Shown here piece by piece: positions 53,278 through 61,257 of a stretch of DNA of 63,273 nucleotides. The stretch comes from Thermoleophilaceae bacterium (GTDB lineage Bacteria; Actinomycetota; Thermoleophilia; Solirubrobacterales; Thermoleophilaceae), in NCBI GenBank assembly GCA_019683805.1, contig JADGHQ010000007.1, positions 1 through 63,273 of the forward strand. The letters run 5' to 3'. A program made the position numbers and the translations under genes. Position 1 is the first letter of the stretch, and every line of letters begins with the position of its first letter. The notes under the pieces are model-generated. The model had not been told where the DNA came from and did no database searches. It was given only the letters and a program-made list of their open reading frames with translations.

Positions 53278-53911
53278 CTGCGTCGCCCTCCCGGGGGAAG
53301 CGGGCGCGCTCCTCGGTGCCCCTGGCGCGATAGCGCTCGCGCCACCCGAGATCGGGGTCGCCCTTGATCTTGTTCTGCAGCTTGATGATCCCGTACATCA
53401 GCGCCTCCGGCCGCGGGGGACAGCCGGGCACGTAGACGTCGACCGGCAGGAAGCGGTCGGCGCCCGCCACGAGCGCGTAGTTGTTGAACATCCCGGCGCT
53501 CGAGGCGCACGCGCCCATCGAGATCACCCACTTCGGCTCGAGCATCTGGTCGTAGAGCCGGCGGATGATCGGCGCCATCTTGATCGAGACGCGGCCGGAG
53601 AGGATCAGCATGTCGGCCTGGCGCGGCGAGGCCCGCGACACCTCGGCGCCGAAGCGCGCGAGGTCGTTCCGCGGCGAGCCGATCACCGAGATCATCTCGA
53701 TCGCGCAGCAGGCGAGGCCGAAGGTGGCGGGCCAGACGGCGTTGGCGCGGGCCCAGTTCTGCGCCTTCTCGAGCGTGGTGAAGAGCACCCGCTCCTTGAC
53801 GTACTCCTCGAGCTCCTCGTCGGGGATGTCGCCGCGGAGCATCTGCTGCGCCTTGAGCTGGCGGATGCGCAGGTCGTCGGCGCCGCCCAGCTTCTGACGG
53901 ATCACTTCCAT
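53270..53911 (-). CDS. nuoB: NADH-quinone oxidoreductase subunit B
   Basis: This 213-residue subunit holds the terminal cluster N2. Cys residues are in [19 protein letters not shown] and [10 protein letters not shown]. The N-terminal 45 residues ([20 protein letters not shown] ...) are an extension beyond the common core. ATG 53911 overlaps the nuoA stop by 10 nt. Confidence 0.96.
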   Translation of the reverse strand: MEVIRQKLGGADDLRIRQLKAQQMLRGDIPDEELEEYVKERVLFTTLEKAQNWARANAVWPATFGLACCAIEMISVIGSPRNDLARFGAEVSRASPRQADMLILSGRVSIKMAPIIRRLYDQMLEPKWVISMGACASSAGMFNNYALVAGADRFLPVDVYVPGCPPRPEALMYGIIKLQNKIKGDPDLGWRERYRARGTEERARFPREGDAVA

Positions 53912-54258
53912 TCGAGCGCTCCTCTGCGCCAGACGAACACGAACGCCACGAGCAGCAGGAAGATGAAGACGAGCGTCTCGACGAGCGCGAACACGCCGAA
54001 CGCCTTCAGCTGCACCGCGATCGGGTACAGGAAGATCACCTCGATGTCGAAGAGGATGAAGAGCATCGCGATCAGGTAGAAGCTGATCCCGAAGCGGAAG
54101 CTCCTCTTCACCTCCGACGGCAGGCCGCACTCGTACGGCTCGTTCTTGACGGGGTTCGGTCGGCGCGGTCCGAGCACGCCATTGAGCAGCGTGAAGGCGC
54201 CGCCGATAGCGCCGCCAAGAACCAGGAAGACAAGCGCGGGGAGGTAGCTCTGCAGCAT
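53902..54258 (-). CDS. nuoA: NADH-quinone oxidoreductase subunit A
   Basis: This 118-residue three-helix subunit begins the nuoA-N operon. The conserved loop [12 protein letters not shown] (Cys of the deactive-state loop) and [10 protein letters not shown] (membrane acids) are present. There is no Shine-Dalgarno; TATAAC at 54275-54270 puts the likely RNA start about 5 nt before the ATG. Confidence 0.95.
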   Translation of the reverse strand: MLQSYLPALVFLVLGGAIGGAFTLLNGVLGPRRPNPVKNEPYECGLPSEVKRSFRFGISFYLIAMLFILFDIEVIFLYPIAVQLKAFGVFALVETLVFIFLLLVAFVFVWRRGALEWK

Positions 54259-54269
54259 GGCGGCCCCGG

Positions 54270-54275
54270 GTTATA
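54270..54275 (-). promoter_or_regulatory. Promoter of the nuo operon, -10 TATAAC
   Basis: TATAAC on the minus strand ends 11 nt before the nuoA ATG, in the most AT-rich stretch of the neighbourhood (54270-54301). It implies a very short or absent leader for the 15-kb transcript. Confidence 0.5.
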
Positions 54276-54318
54276 ACACCTTTGTGACAGCTTGCTACAT
54301 AGTGCGAAAGGGCGCAAT

Positions 54319-54753
54319 TTGAGCCGCGTGCACGAGGGCGTGGGGATTGTGTTGATCGCCACGAATTCGCTCGCCGCTCTCTGGGGCAGCGTCGCCTGGC
54401 TGCGCCACGTGGCGTCGATCCGGTTCTGGTACCTGCTGCGGGCGGCGCAGGCGGTTGTCGTCCTCCAGGTCGCGCTCGGACTGTTCCTCCTGATCGGCGA
54501 GGGCAAGCCGGCGCCCGACGACCTGCACGTGCTCTACGGCGTGCTGCCTCTAGTGATCTCGCTCGTCGCCGAGGGCGCCCGCGCCGGCGTCGCGCAGCGC
54601 GAGCTCGAAGGCGTGGAGGACCCGGACGCGCTGCCGCGAGAGGAGCAGATCATGCTCGCGCGCCGGGTCGTCCGCAACGAGATGGGCATCATGACGATCG
54701 GCTGCTGGGCGATCGTCACGCTCGCCCTGAGGGCGCTCTCGACGGGCCTCTAG
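54319..54753 (+). CDS. Four-helix membrane protein (144 aa)
   Basis: This 144-residue protein has about four membrane helices: [61 protein letters not shown] and a C-terminal [16 protein letters not shown]. The layout of short loops with HV and conserved Arg residues resembles small cytochrome/DUF420-like membrane proteins, but no heme motif is clear. A TTG at 54319 with AAAGGG 6 nt upstream is used; GTG 54328 is the alternative. It is divergent from nuoA. Confidence 0.7.
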   Translation: MSRVHEGVGIVLIATNSLAALWGSVAWLRHVASIRFWYLLRAAQAVVVLQVALGLFLLIGEGKPAPDDLHVLYGVLPLVISLVAEGARAGVAQRELEGVEDPDALPREEQIMLARRVVRNEMGIMTIGCWAIVTLALRALSTGL

Positions 54754-54772
54754 CCGCCGGCGACCGGTCGGC

Positions 54773-55255
54773 CTAGCTCGCGAGCGAGTGGTAGCCGCCG
54801 CGGTAGTAGACGAGCGGCTCGCCCCCGGGCGCCCCCACCGAGGAGACCTCGGCGACGCCGATCACGTGGTCGCCGCCGGGGAGGAGCTCGCGCACCTCGC
54901 CGACGAGCCAGGCCACGACGCCGTCCAGGACCGGGGCTCCGTCGAGCTCGCGCCAGCCGACGCCGCGGAACTTCTCGGCCTCGGGAGCCTTGCTCGCGAA
55001 CGACGCGGCGAGCTCCTGCTGGTCCCGCGCGAGCACGTTCACGGCCAGCCGTCGCGCCCGGCGCACCACCTGGAGGGTGCGCGAGCCCAGGTCCAGGCAG
55101 ACGATCATCAGCAGGGGCTCGAGCGAGAGCGAGCAGACGGCGTTCGCGGTGAGTCCGGCGGGACCGTCCGCGCTACTCGCGGTGACGACCGTCACACCGG
55201 TGGCAAAATGGCTGATTGCAGCGCGGTAGGCGGCTATATCGGGCTCGCCGGGCAT
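54773..55255 (-). CDS. Flavin reductase domain protein
   Basis: This 160-residue protein has the FMN-binding split-barrel flavin reductase fold: HFATGVTVVTA, GLTANAVCSLSLEPLLMIVCLD (FMN phosphate-binding Ser/Thr) and FAVNVLARDQQELA-like (LAVNVLARDQQ), ending in GGYHSL. It supplies reduced flavin to a partner monooxygenase or acts as a flavin oxidoreductase. ATG 55255 is preferred over a GTG 8 codons upstream, which would begin before the first helix. No partner monooxygenase is adjacent. Confidence 0.85.
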   Translation of the reverse strand: MPGEPDIAAYRAAISHFATGVTVVTASSADGPAGLTANAVCSLSLEPLLMIVCLDLGSRTLQVVRRARRLAVNVLARDQQELAASFASKAPEAEKFRGVGWRELDGAPVLDGVVAWLVGEVRELLPGGDHVIGVAEVSSVGAPGGEPLVYYRGGYHSLAS

Positions 55256-55282
55256 GTTGCGGGTCGCGACGGGCGGCACAAG

Positions 55283-55690
55283 ATGACCCTATCTGGAAAA
55301 GGATTCCGCGAGGCGGAGGTCTGCATCACCGCCGACCTCTCCCGGCTCCCGGAGGCGCGCGACTTCGCCGACTCGTGCGCCGCCGCCCTCGGGTTTTCGG
55401 AGGAGGCCCGCTACCAGATCAAGATGGCCGCCAGCGAGGCCGTGGCGAACGCTGTCGAGCACGGCTCGCGGGGGAGTGATGACCTGGTGCGCGTGCGCGC
55501 AGTCGCCGAGGGCGCCTCGCTCGCCTTCTACGTGACCGACACGGGCAGCTTCGTGCCCCGCATCGCCCCGCGCGGAGCGCTGCCCGAGCGCGGCCGCGGC
55601 CTCGCGTTCCTCGGGCAGCTCATGGACGAGGTCGACATCAGGTCGGGCCCGACCGGCACGACGCTGCGCTTCGCGAAGCGGCTCTCGTAG
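55283..55690 (+). CDS. Anti-sigma factor/histidine-kinase-like ATPase (RsbW/SpoIIAB type)
   Basis: This 135-residue GHKL ATPase matches serine kinases that bind sigma-B-type factors. The N box EAVANAVEHG has Glu52 and Asn56, the G1 box is DTGSF with Asp86 and Gly88, and the G2 box is GRGLAFL at 104-110. No anti-anti-sigma gene or sigma-B-type gene lies next to it, so its partner is elsewhere. It is divergent from the flavin reductase by 27 nt. Confidence 0.85.
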   Translation: MTLSGKGFREAEVCITADLSRLPEARDFADSCAAALGFSEEARYQIKMAASEAVANAVEHGSRGSDDLVRVRAVAEGASLAFYVTDTGSFVPRIAPRGALPERGRGLAFLGQLMDEVDIRSGPTGTTLRFAKRLS

Positions 55691-55861
55691 GGAGGCCCCG
55701 GCAGCGGCCTTTATCGCCGCCGATGCAGGACGACCGTCGGCGTGTCCATCGCATTGTCCGGTCGTCCACGGCCGCCGCCGGGGCAGGTGGGGCTTTCTGC
55801 GCGCAGCCGACCCTTCCTGCCGCCGCGCGCGACGTCGAGGCAGCCTCGGCAGGGCTGCGGA

Positions 55862-55867
55862 TAACAT
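55862..55867 (+). promoter_or_regulatory. Leaderless promoter of the cytochrome c gene, -10 TAACAT
   Basis: TAACAT ends 8 nt before GTG 55876. Confidence 0.55.
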
Positions 55868-55875
55868 GCGCGGCC

Positions 55876-56292
55876 GTGATCCGGCCCAAGACCACCGTAG
55901 CCGCCTGCCTCGCGGGCGTCTCCGCGCTCGTGCTCGGCGCCTGCGGAAGCCAGCACCTCCAGGTTGCGGAGAAGCCCGGTACGCCGATCCACAGCGGCGC
56001 CGTGCTGTTCAACGAGCGCTGCTCGGGCTGTCACACGCTCACGCCCGCGGCCGCGCGCGGGTCCACGCCGGCCGGCGAGGTGAAGGACAAGGAGCGCACC
56101 GACGGCCCCAACCTCGACTTCCGCCGCGAGAACGTGGAGAGCGTGCTGTTCGCAATCCGCAACGGCGGCTTCTCGGGGGCGATCATGCCAGCCAACATCG
56201 TCGTCGGCGAGCAGGCCAAGCAGGTGGCCGAGTTCGTGGCGAAGTACGCGGGCTCGAAGGCGCAGGCAGCGCAGGGCGGCACGACGCCCTAG
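55876..56292 (+). CDS. Lipoprotein c-type cytochrome
   Basis: This 138-residue membrane-anchored cytochrome c has a signal with lipobox LGAC (Cys23), a heme-binding CSGCH (49-53) and a Met ligand in GAIMPANI (about residue 110). It is a class I mono-heme cytochrome of about 115 mature residues, lipid-tethered on the outer face. It could carry electrons to a terminal oxidase. It ends 7 nt before serS, so both may share one transcript. Confidence 0.9.
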   Translation: MIRPKTTVAACLAGVSALVLGACGSQHLQVAEKPGTPIHSGAVLFNERCSGCHTLTPAAARGSTPAGEVKDKERTDGPNLDFRRENVESVLFAIRNGGFSGAIMPANIVVGEQAKQVAEFVAKYAGSKAQAAQGGTTP

Positions 56293-56299
56293 CGGCCCC

Positions 56300-57556
56300 G
56301 TGCTGGATCTCGATCTGATCCGGCAGGACGCAGCGCGTGTGCGCGCCGCGCTCGAGCGGCGCGGTCTCGAGGACGCCGGCAAGCGCCTCGACGACGTGCT
56401 CGCGCTCGACCGCCGGCGCCGCGAGATCCTGCCCGAGCTCGAGGGCCTGCGTGCCGAGCGCAAGGCCGCGAGCGAGCGCATCGGCGAGGCGAAGAAGGCG
56501 GGCGGGGACCCGCAGGAGGCGATCGCCGCGGTGCGCGCGCTGGGCGAGCGGATCAAGGAGCTCGAGGCGGAGGAGCGCGAGGTGCGCGAGCGCCGCGACG
56601 GGCTGATGGCGTCGCTGCCCAACCTCGCTGACGAGTCCGCGCCCGAGCGCGAGGAGGAGGTCCTGCGCCAGGTCGGAGAGGCCGGCCGCGAGGGCCGCGA
56701 CCATCTCGAGCTGCTCGGCTGGATGGTCGACATGGAGTCGGCCGCGCAGGTGTCGGGCTCGCGCTTCGCCTACCTGATGGGCGACGTGGTGCTGCTCGAG
56801 TTCGCGCTCGTGCGCTGGGCGCTCGACGTGCTCGTCGCCAAGGGGTTCACGCCGGTCGTCCCGCCGGTGCTCGTGCGCGAGGAGGCGCTCTTCGGCACCG
56901 GCTTCCTGCCGGACACCGAGGAGCAGATCTACCGCGTGCCGGACGACGACCTTTACCTCGCCGGCACCTCCGAGGTCCCGCTCGCCTCGCTGCACGCGGG
57001 CGAGATCCTCGACCAGGGCAGGCTCCCGATCCGCTATGCGGGCTTCTCCACCTGCTTCCGCCGCGAGGCAGGCGCGGCGGGCAAGGACACGCGCGGCATC
57101 TTCCGCGTGCACCAGTTCGACAAGGTCGAGATGTTCGCGTTCGTCGAGCCCTCGGCGTCGCGCGAGGAGCACGAGCGCCTGCTCTCGATCGAGGAGGAGC
57201 TGCTGCAGGCGCTCGAGGTCCCCTACCGGGTGGTGAACATCCCGGCCTGGGACCTGGGCGCGTCCGCCGCGAAGAAGTACGACCTCGAGGCGTGGCTGCC
57301 CGGCCAGGGACGCTTCCGCGAGCTCACCTCCTGCTCGAACACGACCGACTACCAGGCGCGGCGCCTGGGCATCCGCTACCGGCCCGACGTCGGCAGGCCC
57401 GCGGAGGTGCACACGCTCAACGGGACAGCGGTGGCGGTCGGGCGCACGATCATCGCCGTCGTAGAGAACCACCAGCAGGACGACGGGACGATCGCCGTGC
57501 CCGAGGTGCTCCAGCGCTACGGCGCGCCGGCGACGCTCTCGGCGGAGCGCCGCTAG
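56300..57556 (+). CDS. serS: Seryl-tRNA synthetase
   Basis: This 418-residue class II synthetase charges tRNA-Ser. The N-terminal coiled-coil arm (about 30-100) has heptad Leu/Ala and many charged residues. Motif 2 is FSTCFRREAGAAGKDTRGIFRVHQFDK; motif 3 ends NGTAVAVGRTIIAVVENHQ. GTG 56300 lies 7 nt after the cytochrome gene. Two tRNA-Ser genes lie within 2.5 kb downstream. Confidence 0.96.
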   Translation: MLDLDLIRQDAARVRAALERRGLEDAGKRLDDVLALDRRRREILPELEGLRAERKAASERIGEAKKAGGDPQEAIAAVRALGERIKELEAEEREVRERRDGLMASLPNLADESAPEREEEVLRQVGEAGREGRDHLELLGWMVDMESAAQVSGSRFAYLMGDVVLLEFALVRWALDVLVAKGFTPVVPPVLVREEALFGTGFLPDTEEQIYRVPDDDLYLAGTSEVPLASLHAGEILDQGRLPIRYAGFSTCFRREAGAAGKDTRGIFRVHQFDKVEMFAFVEPSASREEHERLLSIEEELLQALEVPYRVVNIPAWDLGASAAKKYDLEAWLPGQGRFRELTSCSNTTDYQARRLGIRYRPDVGRPAEVHTLNGTAVAVGRTIIAVVENHQQDDGTIAVPEVLQRYGAPATLSAERR

Positions 57557-57610
57557 GGCCTGCGGCTCGGCCGGGACGCCGGGGGGCGGCAGCCCGCGGA
57601 GCCGAGGGGA

Positions 57611-57630
57611 CCGCGCCCGGGCGGGCGCGG
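57611..57630 (+). terminator. Hairpin between serS and tRNA-Ser
   Basis: CCGCGCCC (57611-57618) pairs with GGGCGCGG (57623-57630) around GGGC, 54 nt after serS and 22 nt before the tRNA. Confidence 0.55.
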
Positions 57631-57652
57631 CTAGGCTCTAGCCCTGGATCCC

Positions 57653-57742
57653 GGAGGGGTGGCAGAGCGGTCGAATGCGGCGGTCTTGAAAACCGCTGGG
57701 CCGGGTCGACCGGCCTCGAGGGTTCGAATCCCTCCCCCTCCG
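57653..57742 (+). tRNA. tRNA-Ser (TGA)
   Basis: Acceptor GGAGGGG (57653-57659) pairs with CCCCTCC (57735-57741), discriminator G57742. Anticodon stem GCGGT/ACCGC encloses CTTGAAA with anticodon TGA at 57687-57689. A long variable arm (GGCCGGGTCGACCGGCC region) and GAGGGTTCGAATCCCTC T arm confirm serine. Confidence 0.97.
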
Positions 57743-57846
57743 CTGAGAGGCGAGCCGGGCGACGCCGCGCGAACCTTTACGAAGCGCATAAACGGAACGG
57801 CCGCGCGGCCGCGTCCTCCCAATCGCAACCGAAAAGGAGGCGTGCG

Positions 57847-58371
57847 ATGAACCGGAGGATGCTCGCCGTGCCCGTCACGCTCGGGATTGCGGCGGCGGCG
57901 ATCGGCTGCGGCAGCAGCGGCGGCGGCAGCAGCGGTACCAGCGCCGGCTCGAGCTCGAGCCAGGGTAGCTCGCGCTACGGCGGTGGCGGCGGCACGACCA
58001 GCGGGGCCGCGACCGTGAACCTGCGCAACGGCGCGTCGGGGACGTTCCTCGTCGACTCGAAGGGCATGACGCTCTACCTGTTCCAGAAGGACACGGGCTC
58101 GTCGAGCACGTGCTCGGGCGCATGCGCCGCCGCGTGGCCGCCGTTCAAGACGTCCGGCAAGCCGAAGGCCGGCGCCGGCGTGCAGGCGTCCCTGCTCGGC
58201 ACGACCAAGCGCTCGGACGGGAGCACCGAGGTCACCTACAACGGGCACCCGCTCTACTACTACGCAGGCGACGCGGCGCCCGGCGACACGACCGGCCAGG
58301 GCCTCAACCAGTTCGGCGCGCTGTGGTACGTGCTGAACGCGAAGGGCGGCACGATCACGGCCACCCTCTAG
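57847..58371 (+). CDS. Secreted lipoprotein with repeated Yx(F/Y)xxD motif (COG4315 type)
   Basis: This 174-residue protein has a lipoprotein signal (lipobox AIGC, Cys21), then a Ser/Gly-rich flexible linker (about 22-55). The functional region has two similar repeats: TLYLFQKDTGSSSTCSGACAAAWPPF and PLYYYAGDAAPGDTTGQG, followed by FGALWYVLNAKG. The proteins are anchored on the cell exterior; function unknown. A strong AAAAGGAGG precedes ATG 57847. Confidence 0.87.
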   Translation: MNRRMLAVPVTLGIAAAAIGCGSSGGGSSGTSAGSSSSQGSSRYGGGGGTTSGAATVNLRNGASGTFLVDSKGMTLYLFQKDTGSSSTCSGACAAAWPPFKTSGKPKAGAGVQASLLGTTKRSDGSTEVTYNGHPLYYYAGDAAPGDTTGQGLNQFGALWYVLNAKGGTITATL

Positions 58372-58447
58372 CCCGAGCGCGGCGCCGTCGGCGCGGGGAG
58401 GTCCGCCGCGGCGGCGCGCCCGCCCCGGACCGGGGCAGGGAGGGCGC

Positions 58448-58453
58448 TAGCCT
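58448..58453 (+). promoter_or_regulatory. Leaderless promoter, -10 TAGCCT
   Basis: TAGCCT ends 8 nt before ATG 58462. Confidence 0.5.
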
Positions 58454-58461
58454 CCGGCGCC

Positions 58462-58713
58462 ATGGACCAGGTTCTCCAGGTGATCGGCGCGCTGCTGATC
58501 CTCGCCGCCTTCGCGGCGGCGCAGGTCGAGGTGATGTCGACGCGGTCGCGCGTCTACCTGATCCTCAACCTCGTCGGCTCGGCGGTGCTCGCCGTGCTCG
58601 CGGTGCACGAGGAGCAGTGGGGCTTCGTGCTGCTCGAAGCGGTGTGGGCGCTCGTGTCGGCTTGGAGCCTCGTGCAGGGGCTCCGCGGGCGGCGGGCGGC
58701 GGGGGCGCGCTGA
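58462..58713 (+). CDS. Small CBU_0592-like membrane protein (83 aa)
   Basis: This 83-residue protein has three hydrophobic helices: VLQVIGALLILAAFAAAQ, VYLILNLVGSAVLAVLAV and WGFVLLEAVWALVSAWSL. The AQ, LNLVGS and QWGFVLLE landmarks match the CBU_0592 family of unknown function. Start fixed by TAGCCT 8 nt upstream. Confidence 0.75.
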   Translation: MDQVLQVIGALLILAAFAAAQVEVMSTRSRVYLILNLVGSAVLAVLAVHEEQWGFVLLEAVWALVSAWSLVQGLRGRRAAGAR

Positions 58714-58767
58714 GGCGCGGACGCGCCGGCGGCCCGGGGCGCCGGCGGCCCGCCGCCACGGCGGTGC

Positions 58768-59826
58768 CTACGCGGCCTCGCGCAGGGCCTCTACCTCGCG
58801 CGTGCGCGCGAGGCGCTCGAGAGCCCTGGCCTCGAGCTGGCGCACCCGCTCGGGCGAGAGCCCGAGCCGGCGCCCGGTCTCGCGCAGCGGCGTGGGGTCG
58901 TCCCCGTTGATGCCGTAGCGCAGCTTCACCACGTCGCGCTCGCGCTCCGGCAGCTGCTCGAGCGCCCTGCGGAGCGACTGCTGGCGCAGGCTGAGGCTGA
59001 CCTCCTCCTCGGGCGGGGGCTCGTCGCTTGCGAGCAGATCGCCCAGGGAGGCGCCCTCGGGCTCCTCGCCGACGGGGCGGTCGAGGCTCGTGATCGTGCG
59101 CGCGGCGTCGCGCACCTCGCGCACCTGCTCGGGCGGCAGCTCGGCCCTGGCCGCGATCTCCTCGTCGCTCGGCTCGCGCCCCAGCTCCGCGCCCAGCTCT
59201 GCCTCGATGCGGGCGATCTTGCGCTCGCGCTGGCCGATGTGCACGGGGATCCGGATCGTGCGCGCCTTGTTCGCCACGCCGCGCTGGATCGCCTGGCGGA
59301 TCCAGAAGGTGGCGTAGGTCGAGAACTTGTAGCCCATCCTCCAGTCGAACTTCTCGGCCGCGCGGATCAGCCCGAAGATCCCCTCCTGGATCAGGTCGAG
59401 CAGCGAGAGATCGTGCCCCTGGTACTTCTTCGCGAGCGAGACGACGAGGCGCAGGTTCGAGTTGATCATCTGCTCCTTGGCCTCCATGTCGCCGCGCTCG
59501 ATGCGCTTGGCGAGCTCGACCTCCTCGGCGGCCGTCAGCAGCGGGTAGCGCCGCACCTCGTTGAGGAAGAGCTGGAGCGCGTCGGTCGTGCTGCCGGCGA
59601 GGCCGTCGTTCGAGTAGCGCGTCGGCTCGACGGTCTCGCGAGCGCAGTCGTCGGAGACCCTGATGCCGCGTTCCTCGAGCAAGTCGACCAGGTCCGATCC
59701 CAGCTCGTCGTCCAGCCCGAGCTCGGCGATCGCGTCTGCAACCTCTGACAGGCTCACGCAGCCCTCCTCCTCCCCACGCGCGATGAGCGCCTCGATCCGG
59801 GGGTGCGTCTCAAGCTCTGCGGCCAT
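58768..59826 (-). CDS. Primary-type RNA polymerase sigma-70 factor
   Basis: This 352-residue sigma factor has an N-terminal region 1.1-like helical segment ([30 protein letters not shown]), region 1.2 ([14 protein letters not shown]), region 2 ([52 protein letters not shown]) for -10 binding and melting, region 3, and region 4 ([19 protein letters not shown] ... [18 protein letters not shown]) for -35 binding. GGAGG lies 4 nt before ATG 59826. It is the group 1/2 type; whether it is the essential sigma cannot be shown here. Confidence 0.9.
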   Translation of the reverse strand: MAAELETHPRIEALIARGEEEGCVSLSEVADAIAELGLDDELGSDLVDLLEERGIRVSDDCARETVEPTRYSNDGLAGSTTDALQLFLNEVRRYPLLTAAEEVELAKRIERGDMEAKEQMINSNLRLVVSLAKKYQGHDLSLLDLIQEGIFGLIRAAEKFDWRMGYKFSTYATFWIRQAIQRGVANKARTIRIPVHIGQRERKIARIEAELGAELGREPSDEEIAARAELPPEQVREVRDAARTITSLDRPVGEEPEGASLGDLLASDEPPPEEEVSLSLRQQSLRRALEQLPERERDVVKLRYGINGDDPTPLRETGRRLGLSPERVRQLEARALERLARTREVEALREAA

Positions 59827-60005
59827 CGTCCTCCGAATGATCTGGGGTGTCGCTCGAACGAAGGCGATATCGGTCGCAGTCAGTGTTACCCGTCGCGGCG
59901 CGTCTGCAAAGCCGGTTGGCGCCGGGCCGCAAGCCGTGGGCGCGGCCCCAACGCCGAAACGTGGTCGAGGGGCTCGGACAGCCCCTAGAATCGCAACCTC
60001 GCCCG

Positions 60006-60094
60006 GGAGAGGTGGCCGAGTGGCTGAAGGCACTCGCCTGCTAAGCGAGTATGGGGCGCAAGCTCCATCGCGGGTTCGAATCCCGCCCTCTCCG
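60006..60094 (+). tRNA. tRNA-Ser (GCT)
   Basis: Acceptor GGAGAGG (60006-60012) pairs with CCTCTCC (60087-60093), discriminator G60094. Anticodon GCT at 60040-60042 in loop CTGCTAA. A long variable arm and GCGGGTTCGAATCCCGC T arm are visible. Confidence 0.97.
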
Positions 60095-60144
60095 TAGCAT
60101 CGCCGCGCGCCGCGGCGGGAGACGCCGAGCCGCGGACCAGCGCG

Positions 60145-60150
60145 TAACGT
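60145..60150 (+). promoter_or_regulatory. Leaderless promoter, -10 TAACGT
   Basis: TAACGT ends 6 nt before ATG 60157. Confidence 0.5.
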
Positions 60151-60156
60151 TCTCCC

Positions 60157-60993
60157 ATGGGGAAGATCCGCTTCGGCCCCTCGGGCATGCCATCCCGAGC
60201 GAGCGCGGAGGAGGCCTTAGAGCTGCTCCTCGCGCGCGGCTACACCGCCTGCGAGATCGACTTCGCCGGCGGCTTCTGGATGGACTGGCCCTACGCGGAG
60301 CGCCTGGGCGCGCTCGCGCGCGCCAACGGGATCGCGCTCTCGGTGCACGCGCCCATCCCGGCGTTCCTCGGCCACCTCGAGCCGGGGGGGAAGAAGCACC
60401 GGATGGCGATCGGGATGCTCGACCACTCCGCGGGCATCGCCGTCGCGGCGCACGCGGAGCTCGTGGTGATCCACCCCGGCTTCCTGCTCGGGCGCGGGCG
60501 CGAGCAGGCCATCGACGCCGTGGTCGAGCAGCTCGGGGAGCTGCGCGCGCGGCTCGAGCGCAAGCGCCGGGCCGTGCCCTTCGGCGTCGAGGTGATGGGG
60601 AGGGTGCGCGAGCTCGGCACGCTCGACGACGTTGTGGAGATCGCGGCCCGGGTCGATTGGGTCCACCCGGTGGTCGACTTCGCGCACCTGCACGCCGTCA
60701 CCGACGGCGGTTTCAGCGAGCCCGGCGTCTTCGAGGCGGCCCTCGCGCGCGCCGACGCGGTGCTCCCGCCCGACGCGCCCTTCCACATCCACTTCTCGGA
60801 CATCAGCTTCGCGAACCGCAACGAGAAGGCGCACCTGCCCTATGGGGAGGGGACGCTGCGCGCCGAGCCGCTCGCGCTCGCGCTCGAGCGCTTCGAGCGC
60901 CCCGCGACGGTGATCGGCGAGTCGCCGGACGAGGCCTCGAACCAGGCGATAAAGGCGGTGCTCGCGCCGAGCCCCCGCGCGGCGTCGGGCTGA
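60157..60993 (+). CDS. Endonuclease IV-like TIM-barrel protein
   Basis: This 278-residue protein belongs to the AP endonuclease 2/endonuclease IV-like TIM-barrel superfamily. Metal-binding positions appear as [39 protein letters not shown] and VIGESP. This set matches Nfo-type nucleases rather than sugar isomerases, but the exact substrate (AP sites or a sugar) is not certain. A -10 TAACGT lies 6 nt before ATG 60157. Confidence 0.8.
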   Translation: MGKIRFGPSGMPSRASAEEALELLLARGYTACEIDFAGGFWMDWPYAERLGALARANGIALSVHAPIPAFLGHLEPGGKKHRMAIGMLDHSAGIAVAAHAELVVIHPGFLLGRGREQAIDAVVEQLGELRARLERKRRAVPFGVEVMGRVRELGTLDDVVEIAARVDWVHPVVDFAHLHAVTDGGFSEPGVFEAALARADAVLPPDAPFHIHFSDISFANRNEKAHLPYGEGTLRAEPLALALERFERPATVIGESPDEASNQAIKAVLAPSPRAASG

Positions 60994-61083
60994 GCTTCGC
61001 CCGGCGCACACCCCCCGGTTGGGGGTAGTTCGCGCCTCTCCCATTGCCTCGCGCCGGCGCGCGCGTAAGGCTCCCAGCCGGTT

Positions 61084-61194
61084 GGGACGGCGGGAGGCCA
61101 GGAGAACGCCACCGTCCCTCCCCCCAAGGAGACGCGAGTCCGGGGGCCGCCCCTCTACCCCCCTCCGGCGCAGTGGCGGCCCCCGTCTCCTTGG
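61084..61194. other. Composite stem-loop region between convergent genes
   Basis: The 264-nt gap 60994-61257 has no supported gene. It contains a 7-bp stem (61084-61090 with 61112-61118) followed by a large structure: outer stem 61124-61133 with 61185-61194 (10 bp, perfect), a one-sided bulge of 8 nt (61134-61141), inner stem 61142-61151 with 61175-61184 (10 bp, perfect) and a 23-nt loop. It may terminate both flanking genes or be a structured RNA. Confidence 0.6.
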
Positions 61195-61257
61195 CCGACG
61201 CCGGTCCGGGTCGACGCCGGGCCGCCGCCAGGTGTGGGTCAGGCGCGCGGTCGCGGG

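Noticed and set aside
60840-61127. A 95-codon minus-strand open frame in the gap after mreB
   Set aside because: It overlaps the endonuclease IV-like gene and the stem-loop region, has no ribosome binding site and no sensible composition.
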